The position numbers and the translations under genes were made by a program. A stretch of DNA of 64,000 bases from Saccharum officinarum. Taxonomy: Eukaryota > Streptophyta > Magnoliopsida > Poales > Poaceae. The stretch's first letter is position 1, and each line of letters starts with the position of its first letter. The stretch is taken from the NCBI GenBank assembly GCA_020631735.1, contig CM036223.1, forward strand, positions 13,207,356-13,271,355. Reading direction: 5' to 3'. The notes beneath the pieces were generated by a model. It was not told the origin of the DNA and did no database searches. It saw nothing but the letters and a program-made list of their open reading frames with translations. Positions 50,661 to 61,213 of this stretch are shown piece after piece.

Positions 50661-51008
50661 TTTTCTCAAGGTTAAGTCCACTTTAGGTCCTCCAACTATC
50701 GTAAAAGTATGGATTTCAACCTTCAACTTTAAAACTAGATAACATTGGTCCTTGAAAAAGTTCACTTTTCACCCCCTGGGCGGTTTTCTAGGCTGTTTTG
50801 CATGGCATTGTTCACGGTGCTGACGTCAGCACTTATTTTTAATTTGCGAAATTAATATCTTTTTATTCGGAGCTCCAAATATAGCAAATAATATATCAAT
50901 TTTGATCGTCTCGACAAGCTCTTTGCAATGGTGTACTCCGTTTTGTTGTTTGAGATAGTTTTATTTTGTGAAAAAATAAATATTTCTATAAAACAAGTGA
51001 GAATAACA

Positions 51009-51651
51009 AAACTCGCGGCCATCGTGTCGCTGTACCGGTACGAGGAGTGGATGAACGGGTACATCCTGCTCACGCTCTACTCCGTGCATGTGTACCTGGC
51101 GCTGGAGCTCGTTCTGGCGGCGGCCACGGCGGCGTCACGCGCGCTGGTTGGGCTGGAGCTAGAGCCCCGGTTTGACCGGCCCTACCTCTCGACCTTGGTG
51201 CGCGACTTCTGGGGCTGGAGGTGGAACCTCTCTGTACCGGCGCTGCTCCGCCAACGCGTGTTCCGCCCCGTGCGCGCGCGCCTCGACGCCCCCATGGGTG
51301 TGCTACCCGCGTTCGTCGTCTCCGGCGTGATGCACGAGGCCATGTTCTCCTACGTCACGCTGCTGCCGCCCACGGGGGAGGCCGTCGCGTTCTTCACGCT
51401 GCACGGAGGCGTGTGCGGTGGCGGAGGGGTGGTGGGCCACGCACAAGGGGTGGCCGCGCCTGCCGCGCGCCCTGGCAGTGCCCTCGGCTACAAGCACACT
51501 GGACGAGGGCACTGCCAGGGCACAGCCACCCGGGGGAGGCCGCCGCATTCTTCACGCTGCACGGAGGCGTGCGCGGTGGCGGAGGGGTGGTGGGCCACGC
51601 ACGAGGGGTGGTCGCGCCCGCCGCGTGCCCTGGCAGTGCCCTCGGCTACAA
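51009..51651 (+). pseudogene. Captured wax synthase (MBOAT-type acyltransferase) fragment, left arm
   Basis: The plus-strand frame reads KLAAIVSLYRYEEWMNGYIL, LTLYSVHVYLALELVLAAAT, LEPRFDRPYLSTLVRDFWGW, RWNLSVPALLRQRVFRPVRA and FVVSGVMHEAMFSYVTLLPP. It then passes, with a frame change and duplication, into ACAVAEGWWATHEGWSRPPR. RDFWGxRWN and VSGxMHE are the signature blocks of plant long-chain-alcohol O-fatty-acyltransferases, and the His of MHE is the probable catalytic residue. N- and C-terminal parts are missing. The frame in front of KLAA comes from the transposon arm. Confidence 0.85.
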
Positions 51652-51690
51652 GCACACTTGACGAGGGCACTGCCTGGGCGCGACCACCCC

Positions 51691-51866
51691 TCGTGCGCGG
51701 CCCACCACCCCTTCGCCACCGCGCACGCCCCGTGCAGCGTGAAGAACGCGGCGGCCTCCCCCGTGGGCGGCAGCAGCGTGACGTAGGAGAACATGTCCTC
51801 GTGCATCACGCCGGAGACGACGAACGCGGCTAGCACACCCACGGGGGCATCGAGGTGCGCGCGCAC
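51691..51866 (-). pseudogene. Captured wax synthase fragment, right arm, distal piece
   Basis: Minus-strand copy of the captured gene: ARLDAPVGVLAAFVVSGV, MHEDMFSYVTLLPPTGEA and HGACAVAKGWWAAHEGW. It is separated from its upstream half (53408-53671) by the CACTA insertion. It differs from the left arm by several substitutions, so the arms have not been homogenised recently. Confidence 0.85.
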
Positions 51867-52198
51867 CACTACTGGAATCCAGTGCTTTGCAAAGACCTTT
51901 TTGTACTCGGCAAAGGCTTTACCGAGTGCCACACTCGGCAAAGAACACACGGCAAAATTTACGTCGGCAAAGGCTCTTTGTCGAGTGTTTTTTATCGGGC
52001 ACTCGGCAAAGACTTTGTCGAGTGCTGAAAAACACTCGGCAAAGACTGAGCACTCGGCAAAGTCGCGAGTCGAAAAAAATCCAAAAAAAACAGGAAAAAA
52101 AAAATTTTAATCGGAGGAGGGCACCACCGGCTAGCGCCCACCGGTCTCTTCAAACACGCATTTTTCGCGGTATTTTTTCGGCAAGGCACGGCTAACGC

Positions 52199-52267
52199 GG
52201 CCGACAGGATTCGAACCCGTGACCTCTTCCTCGTGCGTAACCCTCTCTATCACTGCACCACGCTGTC
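52199..52267 (-). repeat. tRNA-like segment inside CACTA 2
   Basis: On the minus strand GCGTGGTGCAGTGATAGAG resembles an A box and GGGTTCGAATCC is a perfect B-box consensus, with spacing like a tRNA gene. The sequence resembles a plant tRNA but has no sound acceptor stem, so I call it a tRNA-derived Pol III promoter remnant. Confidence 0.6.
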
Positions 52268-52339
52268 ACTTGTGTCTGTATCTCATTCTCGTTCTATACA
52301 TATTATACTAAATCGAGTGTAAATTGCTTATTTGAGGCT

Positions 52340-53080
52340 CTAAACGAATTCAAATCAAAAAGTTGTCTACTACAAAGTTTCATAACTTTTTGAGATCTAC
52401 AACTTTCATTTAGATTGTTTCTCCATCCGAGGTCATTTACAAAAATTTGAATTTTAAATTTAAGAAATTCAAACGTACTTTTCGTTGACAAGATTATTTT
52501 AAATCAAAAAGTTGTCTACTACATAGTTTCATAACTTTTCGAGATCTACAACTTTTATTTTGATTGTTTCTCCATCCGAGATCGTTTACAAAAATTTGAA
52601 TTTTAAATTTGAGAAATTCAAACGTACTTTTCGTTGACAAGATGATTTTAAATCAAAAAGTTTTCTACTACATAGTTTAATAACTTTTCGAGATCTACAA
52701 CTTTCGTTTTGGCCGTTTCTCCATCCGAGGTCATTTGAAAAATTCAAATTTTAATTTTTTTGAAATTCAGACGTACTTTTCACTAGCAAAATTAATTTAG
52801 ATTAAAAAGTGTTCAACTATAAAGTTGTATAATTTCTCAAGATCTACAACTTTTATTTTTGTCATTTCTTCATTCAACAAAGCGATACTAACATTGTTTA
52901 CAAAACTTAGAGATCTGTCTTCTAGTTTTCCTGAGACTATATACAAGAGATGTAGATTTTATAAAGAACGTTAATATCACTTTGTCAAATGAAAAAATTA
53001 TCAATACAAAAGTTGTAGATCTTGAGAAGTTATACAACTTTGTAGTTGAACACTTTTTAATTTGAAATCATTTAGGGCCT
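52340..53080. repeat. Internal ~150-bp tandem repeats of CACTA 2
   Basis: Four to five diverged copies of AAAAAGTTGTCTACTACAAA, GTTTCATAACTTTTTGAGAT, TGTTTCTCCATCCGAGGTCA and AATTCAAACGTACTTTTCGT; reverse orientation of the CACTA 1 unit. Confidence 0.85.
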
Positions 53081-53407
53081 CAAAATATGCTTTTAAGATC
53101 TTCTTTGCCGAGTGTAATAAAAAAACACTCGGCAAAGACCCTCTTTGCCGAGTGTCAAAAAAAAACACTCGGCAAAGACCCTCTTTGCCGAGTGTAAAAA
53201 AAACACTCGGCAAAGAGGGTCTTTGCCGAGTGTCAAAAAAAACACTCGGCAAAGGAAAACACTCGGCAAAGACCCTCTTTGCCGAGTGTTTTTTTTCGCC
53301 GAGTATTTTTGTTTTGGCACTCGGCAAAGAGGGTCTGTGCCGAGTGCCCGAAAAATTACACTCGGCAAAGTAAAAAACACTCGGCAAAGATCTGTTTTCC
53401 GGTAGTG

Positions 53408-53671
53408 CACGGGGCGGAACACGTGCTGGTGGAGCAGCACCGGTACAGAGAGGTTCCACCTCTGGCCTCAGAAGTCGCGCAGCAAGGTCGAGAGGTAGGG
53501 CCGGTCGAACCGGGGCTCTAGCTCTAGCCCAACTAGCGCGCGCAACGCCGCCGCGGCCGCCGCCAGAACGAGCTCCAGCTCTAGGTACACATGCACGGAG
53601 TAGAGCGTGAGCAGGACGTACCCGTTCATCAGCTCCTCGTACCGGTACAACGACACGATGGCCGCGAGTTT
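53408..53671 (-). pseudogene. Captured wax synthase fragment, right arm, proximal piece
   Basis: The minus-strand frame reads KLAAIVSLYRYEELMNGYVL, LTLYSVHVYLELELVLAAAA and LEPRFDRPYLSTLLRDF, then a stop where the left arm has WGWRWN. The sequence after it (WNLSVPVLLHQHVFRPV type) is still recognisable up to the CACTA. It is the inverted partner of 51009-51260. Confidence 0.8.
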
Positions 53672-54027
53672 TGTTATTCTCACTTGTTTTATAGAAATAT
53701 TTATTTTTTCATGAAATAAAACTATCTTAAACAACAAAACGGAGTACACCATTGCAAAGAGCTCGTCGAGACGATCAAAATTGATATATTATTTGCTATA
53801 TTTGGAGCTCCGAATAAAAAGATATTAATTTCGCAAATTAAAAATAAGTACTGACGTCATCGCCGTGAACTGTGCAATGCAAAACAGCCTAGAAAACCGC
53901 CCAGGGGTGAAAAGTGAACTTTTTCAAGAGTTAGAGGACCAATGTTATCCGATTTTGAAGTTGGAGGTTGAAATCCAGACTTTTGCGATAGTTGGAAGAC
54001 CTAAAGTGGACTTAACCCTTCTCTCAA

Positions 54028-54374
54028 TCATGTGCAGCACCATCCACATTCACCGAGTATTACAGCCCACCCTTTTTCCTCAATCATACACAACACCATC
54101 GTTCATGTACTAATGGGTGTGGCTAGCGCTAGGATGTCTGGACGGACGTACGTGTTTCGGATGCCCACACAGCTCCCACCCGTCCGGCTCCACCTGACCC
54201 TATTCGCGCACACGCTTCACCCCATGCACGTACTTCTACCCGTTTATGTGCCCGTCTGTAGCTCTTGACCCCCTCCTCTCTCTCCGCGCGAGCGGCACTT
54301 TGGAGCCGACTGAGGACGAGCATGCCCCGACCGCAGTGCCCCGTCCGTTTGCCCTCGGCTCGCCTCCAGCCGAA
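54028..54374. other. Gene-free stretch
   Basis: Moderately GC-rich with GCTAGCGCTAGGATGTCTGG and cytosine-rich text. Probably part of the same element as the following tandem array. No gene recognised. Confidence 0.35.
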
Positions 54375-54790
54375 CAACATAAAACACTTCAACATGAAAA
54401 ATATTTAAATAGAACATACGTCTAAACATAGATGAAACATTTGGAACATGCACTTGCAATATATGCGTGAAACACATGAAACATCTAAAATTGCGACTTG
54501 CAACATGAAACCACTTGCTGCAACATAAGATTGAAACAATTGGAACACACTGTTACAACATATGTGCGAAACATGATGCAACATCCAGATAAAAAACGGT
54601 TGCAACATACGTCTAAAAACAGATAAAATATTTTGAACAAACACTTGCAACATGCTTCTGAAACACTTGCAACAAATGCAACATGTGCAACATCCCCGAT
54701 TTACTTTTCCAATATCACAATAAAACAATTACAGCATACATCTGAAACGTCTAAAACACTTAAAACATACATAAGAAACATAGAGAGGGA
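54375..54790. repeat. Degenerate tandem array, same family as 13530-14070
   Basis: Recurring AACATACGTCTAAA, CACTTGCAACAT, GAAACACTTGCAACA and GCAACATCC units. Like the other copy it is bordered by a GC-rich non-coding block (54790-55100), which suggests both are the same type of large unclassified element. Confidence 0.75.
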
Positions 54791-57680
54791 AAAGGCCAGG
54801 GCAGCAATCGGGCACCATGGCAAGCGCCATGGATCTGCGTCGTGATCCAGCAGCCGGAACATGCCTGGTGACTCGCAAGAGTGGCAGACGGGTACCTATG
54901 TGGAGTTGCCCCTGACCTCGCGGAGCACGGCCTTGTCGAAGGTCGTTGACGGCAGTGCCTGACGGGCGCCGCCTCCTGCTTCTCTTCGTTCGCCGACGAC
55001 GACGACGCCGAGGCCAACATGATGTCATTCCGCCGAATCAAGCCGCAGCGAGCACCACACACCAAGGACGAGCGGAGCAGAGCAGTGGAGCTAGAGGGAG
55101 AGAGGAAGCAAAAATGGAGAGAGGCAGGGCTGGCTCGATGTCGATTTGGCGAATTTCCGGACCGCACCCTGTGCGTGCGTGTTGGTTTTTTGATAAAGAG
55201 TGGATGAGTGGATGAGGATGAGCTGTGTTCGGAAGGGACAGACGGCAGTGGGCCAGCATTATCGCATATTAATTAGGGGTTAAAACAGTAAACGTCCATA
55301 TAAATTAGGATTATACGTCCTCCGTCATAAAAGGATGCATCTATAGAATTTATAGAAGTCAAACTAACTTAAATTTAACCAAATTTATAGTAAACAGTAA
55401 CTATTAACATTTATTATATCTTCAACTAGATTTACTACAAAATATATTTTATAATTAATATAATATTACTTATTTTGTATCATAAATGTTAGTATTTTTT
55501 ATATAACTTTGGTCAAACTTTAAATCGTTTGACTCTACAAAAAATGAGACTGTCATCTTTTTCGGATCGTATACATACTGATTAGAGAACATATGGAGTT
55601 TGATCTACTGTCTACTTAGGTTGCTACTTTCAAGAATTCTCAAACACAGGTCATATATACTCATGTATCTTGATTAATATTGTAGCATCCGTATTGATTA
55701 TCAGTGTCTGTAACATTTATACCAATTGAGTTTTGCAACCCTAACAAAATATAACATAAGTTGCTACATAGCTCGTAAATATACTATTGTACATTAAAAT
55801 AAGTTAATAGTAACATAAAGCAGCTTGAAATCATATCAATATGAATCATATTTATAGATTTCTTTGCTAGGAATATAATGGTACTAACAGATTTGAAAAT
55901 AGCTGGAACTTAGGGCCAATTTGACAGGACCACGACTTCTCCTAAAAGGCCTTTGGCCTTTTTTATTGGACAACTTCTCTAATAAAGCTGATGAAGCTAT
56001 TTTGAAAAAAGATTGCATAAACGGCTTTACTAATTGTTTTATAATATCTATATCAAATTTGTGAGAAAAGGCTGGAAGAAGCCACGTTAGTCGTTTTATG
56101 GTCGTTTGGTATGGTTTCATGACAAAACCGTAAGAAGCTGGAGCCATATTTAAAAAAATATAATGAATTAAAAAAATGCACCCATTTTTAATCGCCGATG
56201 TCATCAATAATATATGCCACTTGAAAGCGAGATTTCTTCAGCTTTGGACGTTGCTGCTGCTAAGCTGGCATGCTACCTTGCTTCCTACTCCCTCCATTTA
56301 GTTCAAATTATAAGATGTTTTGACTTTTCTAAATACGTTGTATTAACTATGTACATAGTATATTGAGATGCGTCGTAAAAGCAATGTATTTAGAATAACC
56401 AAAATATCTTATAATTTGTAAGAAATTTAGTACTTATTATAAATGACACGTGCGGACAGGGAGTTATGAGCAAGAATAGCGTGTGGTGTGGACGCACAGT
56501 CAGCACTCAAAGTTAGCCGATAGGGCATTTGGGGTCCCTCTCTTCTCTTAAGTCAGTATCAGGGCACTCCTAACCCAAAAAACTATGGTCTCTATAGTTA
56601 GTAATGAGTGTGTCAACTAAGCAAAATATTGATGTATCGCTGTATTAAAAAAGAGAGAAGGAAACAACTTCGTATAAGAAATCATGTCTATACGAGAACC
56701 AAGACATAAAGATATGTCACTGGTAGATGCTATAAGAGAGAAGAAAGATGATTGGATGAACATTTTATTTGTAAAAACTATCCATTGAGAGCATATTTTT
56801 CATAGGTGATGTCTATATTAATTAGCAAATATGGAAACTATCTTATAGTTTCTAGGTTAATTAGAATTATGGGCGGAGCCAAGAATTATACTTTGGAGGG
56901 GGCGCCCAAAAAGAGCCATGTGTAAAAACCGAGTGTAACTCAACTGGTTAGGTTCCTCGTTGTGCATGTCCAATTAATTCATTGACTTGATGGGTGCTCG
57001 AATTTTTTTATATGTATCCTAGGATCTAATACGCTATTATTTCAGTGGTAAGCAATATGCTGGTGACGGCAAGATGTCTAAGGATGTCTAAGGTGACTTT
57101 ATAAATCTTGAGTGCCGACTTAATCTTCCAGAGATGATTATAGGGACGATTTTATTATCTAGTTGTGTTTTTATAATTTTATTATCTACAAGATAGAGTA
57201 AAATGCATGCTGAGTCCTTAAATTTTTGGGGCATTTTCATCTGATGGTTTCTCGAACTAAAAACGACTATCTAGGTCCCTGATCTTCTGTTGTGCGCATT
57301 GTTGTTACCTTAGTATGATATATAATACGGTGGTGTATGTTTTTCTTTTCTCAATCAAAAAATTATTGGTGTTTTGCATGCTAGAATAACTTTGTCCATT
57401 TGTGCCCGACTTATATTACTAATACTACAGATCAGACAGATTAACAATAAGCACTAGAATCTACATCTCGATTTCCACTAACTACTGAACTTAAGGAGAT
57501 TAACAAATGGAGCACTAGAATTCTACATTGATTTCCACCAACAGCAGTACTTCAGGAGACACAGAGCACTAATTTGTCAACTCTGAACTTTTTCGCTGCT
57601 TCTGGATTTCAAATTTGAGTGCAAGAAATGTATAGTACATTGTCACGGACATGTCAAACAAACTAGGAACTTTTGGGGGG
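54791..57680. other. Gene-free region with MITE and SINE remnants
   Basis: A GC-rich block lies at 54790-55250 without recognisable coding. A Stowaway-like element lies at about 55318-55570 (CCTCCGTCATAAAAGGATGC at the left). A Stowaway MITE lies at about 56287-56435 (TACTCCCTCCATTTAG; ATCTTATAATTTG matches AAATTATAAGATG inverted). A degenerate SINE lies at about 56930-57150 (AACTCAACTGGTTAGGTTCC; GATGGGTGCTCGAATTTTTT). Near 57200-57290 a fragment of the TCCTTAAATTTTTGGGGCA type resembles MULE fold-back ends. Confidence 0.45.
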
Positions 57681-57724
57681 ACTAATGCTCCCAACATCTG
57701 ATTTGGTCACTTGGGGCAACTATT

Positions 57725-57922
57725 TCGGCCCCATTTGGGCTTGAAAAAGCCCATGTCTTCGGCTTGTCCATCAACCAGGCCGAAAGAGGAGAATATAAAA
57801 CATGGGCTTTACCTAGCCCAGGCCTTATATTATTACTGAATATTAGTTTCCCGGTACTTAGCATCCTACGCTGCGAGGAGGATATGTCAAGGGTTTAGTA
57901 CCAGTTAATTAGTCCCATATCG
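57725..57922 (+). promoter_or_regulatory. snRNA-type promoter: RGCCCR boxes and upstream sequence element
   Basis: GTCCCATATCG (57912-57922) differs by one base from the plant snRNA upstream sequence element RTCCCACATCG and ends 65 bases before the U1-like 5' end, the expected distance. Upstream are several AGCCCA/GGGCTT/GGCCCC motifs (57729-57825), matching the monocot-specific RGCCCR elements of snRNA genes. A clear TATA at about -30 was not found, which argues for decay. Confidence 0.65.
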
Positions 57923-57987
57923 GTTTACCAATCTTGCTTGCCTCTGAGAAAGGACTACAAAGTGAACCCCAGGTGCAACCTTGATCC

Positions 57988-58140
57988 ATACTTATCTAAA
58001 CGGGGTCTATGGTTGATCAAGAAGAGTCATGGCCTAAGTTAGCGGCCTCCATTGCACTTGGAAGAGCGTTGGCTTACCATCTCCCCAAGTGGGAGAGTGG
58101 ACGTCATAATTTATGGGAGGGGGTACGCGTTCGCTAACTT
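57988..58140 (+). ncRNA. U1: U1 snRNA-like gene, variant or decayed
   Basis: The sequence follows plant U1 from its 5' end: ATACTTATCTAAACGGGGTC, the U1-70K loop GATCAAGAAG (58015-58024), CATGGCCTAAGTTAGCGGCC, the U1A loop CCATTGCACTTGG, CCCAAGTGGGAGAG, ACGTCATAATTTATGG containing the Sm site, and GGGGGTACGCGTTCGC. About 153 nt. Changes at key places: the 5' splice-site-pairing ACTTACCT is ACTTATCT here, and the 3' terminal stem lacks its usual GC-rich second strand (GCTAACTTTTTT). Downstream CAATGACTAGTTTGCAA loosely resembles the snRNA 3' box. Because promoter elements are kept, it is a DNA-duplicated gene copy rather than a retro-pseudogene. U1 identity is firm; activity is doubtful. Confidence 0.85.
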
Positions 58141-59127
58141 TTTTGCAATGACTAGTTTGCAAAAAAGGCCCTTCACTTACCAGCTGGCAGAGTTGGGCCT
58201 GAAGGGCCTTTTCTCGCAGTCGTAGGGTTAGTGAAGTTGACCATGCTTCGCTTGCCACAACCGCCGGGTCCCAAAGTTGGTGGCCTACAGAGTGTTGACT
58301 GGGCACGGTGAAAAACGGATGACTTCTTGATCTCCGGCGGCGCATTGAGGCGCCAATGGCATGGGCAGGGAGACGCGGCGGCAGATGAAGCCCCTGCCAT
58401 CTAGTGTCCGTCATCGTCGCCGCTGAGGTCGACGGTGATGGCCTCACATGCCACGGCTTACACACAACCTTGCATCGCTTTGTATTATGATATTTGGCTA
58501 TTCCCGATTGTCGACCGGTTCTGATTGATGGATCATTTTGCCTCCCTATCACCGAGCCCAATCGCTAGACATGGTGACGCCGCTCCGCGAGGCATGACAC
58601 CGAGAAGCCACGACATGCTAACGTCACTTGGACGCACGCGATGAGGGATGGCCCCCACGCCCCTCCCCAGGGGCAGAACTAGAAACACCATTCAGGGAGG
58701 GCTAATTAGTAAAGGGTTGCTTCGACTGGCTGCCGGAGGGGCTATGTTGGGCTAAATGTCAGGGATTTCTATAGGCTGCAGAAGACCTGTTTATAGAAAA
58801 TTTGGGTTGTGCCTCGGGCTGCAGCCCCCCTAGCCCGGGGCCTGGATCCCCCCCCCCTCTATTTTGCTGATCTTTTAGTAGTACTATATATTTGAACCAT
58901 CATATTAAAAAGTACATTGTTGGGCCCTTATCATCTAACTTGCCCAATGGCATTAAAGTTTTCACCTTCACCTTCATTGGCTGACTTAAAAGTGGATTAG
59001 GATTTCGCATGACAATCAACGAGTCAATAAACTAGAAGATACTCCACGCGTTACTCCTAGGATTGCGAAAAGTTTGGAATGGAATTATGTGAAAATGATA
59101 TAGCTCGCATTAAGAGGCTAGAAGTTA
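58141..59127. other. Gene-free stretch
   Basis: The minus-strand frame 58034-58561 overlaps the U1-like gene and has no conserved residues. At about 58669-58845 CAGGGGCAGAACTAG and GGGCCTGGATCC resemble the ends of a common grass TIR element (CAGGGGCGGA type). Nothing else recognised. Confidence 0.4.
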
Positions 59128-59725
59128 GGGCGTTCACGGTTCACAATGGGAGGTAAGAAGGGGTAGTAAGGGATTTCAATAGGTAAGATACATTGTGGAG
59201 ATAGTAGTACAAGTGGGAAGTAGTTGCTGCCAGTATAGTACTACTGTCAGTTAAGAGGGAATAAAAAAATTGTTTCTATTCACCGCATCTCTTTCCTCCT
59301 GATCGAGCGGATCCAGCCATGGTTGCTCACAGGCCGAATGGCGACAGCTGCCCCGGCCACAGGCATGCGTAGGTCTAGCGGTGGAGACCCCGGCCATGGA
59401 CTTGACGACGACAATGGCCAAGCATTGGCGGCGGCGGCAGCCCAGCTCCCTGCGCAGCAGCTCGAGGAGCCACTGCATCTCCTCCTCCGCCTCACCCCTC
59501 ACGACGCATAGTGGACAACAACAGCGGCGAAGAGAAGGGGCGGGACGAGGAGACATCGACAAGGAGAAGGAGCCAGTGCCTAGTGAAGAAGTTCGAAGGG
59601 TTGCGGACTCGGAGGAGGTTGGACCTTACCCGTGGTTGTACATTGTGCGAGTGAAGGGATTACTACTACCGCCTGTTTTTGGCCCACCGCTTCTTACAAT
59701 CTGATAAAATACACTGTGAATGCCC
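59128..59725. mobile_element. Non-autonomous PIF/Harbinger-like element
   Basis: The 598-bp element has TIRs GGGCGTTCACGGT and ACTGTGAATGCCC (two mismatches in 13), flanked by TTA (59125-59127, 59726-59728), the PIF/Harbinger target. The interior (59300-59600) is GC-rich with open frames on both strands and no recognised domain; it could be captured host sequence. Confidence 0.75.
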
Positions 59726-59843
59726 TTATTAGTTTGATGACATGTCTATTTGTGAAAAATTATGTTGATAGTTAGAGGAGGAGGATGTGCATGGCTTGCA
59801 TGTTGAGATAGACTTGTAGTGGGAATTAGCTATATATAAAAGA

Positions 59844-59943
59844 NNNNNNNNNNNNNNNNNNNNNNNNNNNNNNNNNNNNNNNNNNNNNNNNNNNNNNNNN
59901 NNNNNNNNNNNNNNNNNNNNNNNNNNNNNNNNNNNNNNNNNNN
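59844..59943. other. Assembly gap (100 N)
   Basis: Exactly 100 N. It lies just before the second copy of the LPD1 segment, so the left limit of that duplication may be truncated by missing sequence. Confidence 0.99.
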
Positions 59944-60012
59944 AATTTTATCAAATAACAACGAAAAATGCTACAGTAACTTTCACCTACTTTTCGCGAA
60001 GTGAACACACCC
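59944..60012. mobile_element. MITE family A right-end fragment
   Basis: ATCAAATAACAACGAAAAATG and TTTTCGCGAAGTGAACACACCC match the end of the element at 3461-3655. It abuts the start of duplicated segment copy 2. Confidence 0.6.
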
Positions 60013-60230
60013 TTACACTCAAACCTTTTGGGTGTTCTGCAGCAGTAAAGTTGTGTCCTCATGTTGCTACAACAACACGTGAGAGGAGAAAAAGATACAA
60101 CTAATAGTTGCAGTTGAACGGCTATTACAGTAGTTGGGAGATTTTGATTTCGAGGAAAGATAATTTATTCAGCTATTTATTTTCTCACGCCTTCTACTAA
60201 AGTGGATAACTTGTCTTGCCAAGTTTTGTA

Positions 60231-60495
60231 CTCTCTTCGATCCGTCCACAAAATAATGCAATTATGTTATCTGTATCGGTTAATTGAGCTCAATTTTGAC
60301 AAAGTTTATAGTAAATAGTATTAATATATTTATGTCTATAAATAAATTTATTTTAAAATATATTCTATAACTAATCTAATGATATTTATTTTGTATAAAA
60401 ATGCTTTGTACTTTTTTTATATATAATTTAGCCAAAGTTCAGACTGCTTGACTATTTGAAATCCGAGAATTGCATTCTTCTGTGGACGGAGGTAG
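60231..60495. mobile_element. Stowaway-like MITE (copy 2)
   Basis: Counterpart of 15357-15617, with ends CTCTCTTCGATCCGTCC and GGACGGAGGTAG and TA flanks. Same insertion inherited by both segments. Confidence 0.75.
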
Positions 60496-61213
60496 TAGAA
60501 GATAAATGGCCGCATCATAAGAGTCGAGTTTAAAAAAATGAGTCACGACAAAAGTTAAGTCAACAGGTTAAGAAGTTGCACGGACTACATTTTGACAGCA
60601 ACCAAATATACTAACTAAAATATAAACGTGATTGCCTAAGGTTAAGTTTGAGAAACTTAGTTGCTAGCTAAATAAGTATGCCTCAAGTCATAATAGTTGT
60701 CCCATTGTCAATGAGCACAAAACTAATATTAAAATTTTAATTAGTCGTAAGTATGAGCTACTATGTTAAGTTGGAGAGTTCACCACAAGAAGCCTAACTG
60801 GTTAAATTATGCCCAGTCCGTTAAAAATGACAGCCATGGTTGAACATTCCCAAGGATGATGGTCACGCCGCTACCGCTGGTCGAGAATGCCAGGCACTCG
60901 AACAAAAGATCCCATCGGTGGTCAGCATCATGGTAGCGCCATTGCTGAAAATGAGATAATGAGCAACTCACCCGACCAACACCGCTGTAAAAATGCATGC
61001 CACGTTGGCGTTACATGTTAACAAGGAATACACACATGGCTGGTATGGATCTACGATGCATGACTTAACAAGTTTAGAAATTCAAAAATATATTTTTAAA
61101 GTTTGTGGATCTCAGTGACATCCATAACAAGTTCAAAGATTGCTCGTGCATTCAACTTTAAAATTTTTAGTGCCAATTTGCTCTTAAATAAACCTCTTCC
61201 CCTTGTTAAAAAA

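Larger units (their letters stand above)
51867..53407. mobile_element. Non-autonomous CACTA element 2, nested
   Basis: The 1,541-bp element has termini CACTACTGGAATCCAG and TTCCGGTAGTG and TSD CAC (51864-51866, 53408-53410). Subterminal CTTTGCCGAGTG/CACTCGGCAAAG arrays lie at both ends. The interior holds repeats of about 150 bp and a tRNA-like segment as in CACTA 1, in opposite orientation. It is inserted in the captured wax-synthase sequence between the PVRA and RLDAP codons, so it is younger than the MULE-like element. Confidence 0.95.
50670..54018. mobile_element. Large inverted-repeat MULE-like element with captured wax-synthase sequence
   Basis: The ends GGTTAAGTCCACTTTAGG and CCTAAAGTGGACTTAACCC are inverted. 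The flanks TTTTCTCAA (50661-50669) and TTCTCTCAA (54019-54027) form a 9-bp TSD with one mismatch, as for MULEs. The arms are inverted copies of about 0.8-1 kb (left 50670-51645; right 51662-51866 plus 53408-54018). They meet at a short loop near 51654 (GGCAGTGCCCTCG / CGAGGGCACTGCC). Each arm contains the same fragment of a wax-synthase-like gene. A CACTA element (51867-53407) later split the right arm. The left arm has an internal 157-bp tandem duplication (from 51375 and from 51532). No transposase. Confidence 0.85.

Noticed and set aside
52199..52267. A genuine tRNA gene
   Set aside because: A and B boxes are present but no consistent acceptor stem or anticodon stem could be drawn; it lies inside a CACTA.
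58034..58561. Minus-strand frame of 175 codons
   Set aside because: Overlaps the U1-like gene and has no conserved residues.
59277..59704. Coding gene in the GC-rich interior of the PIF-like element
   Set aside because: Frames on both strands, no domain, bounded by transposon ends.
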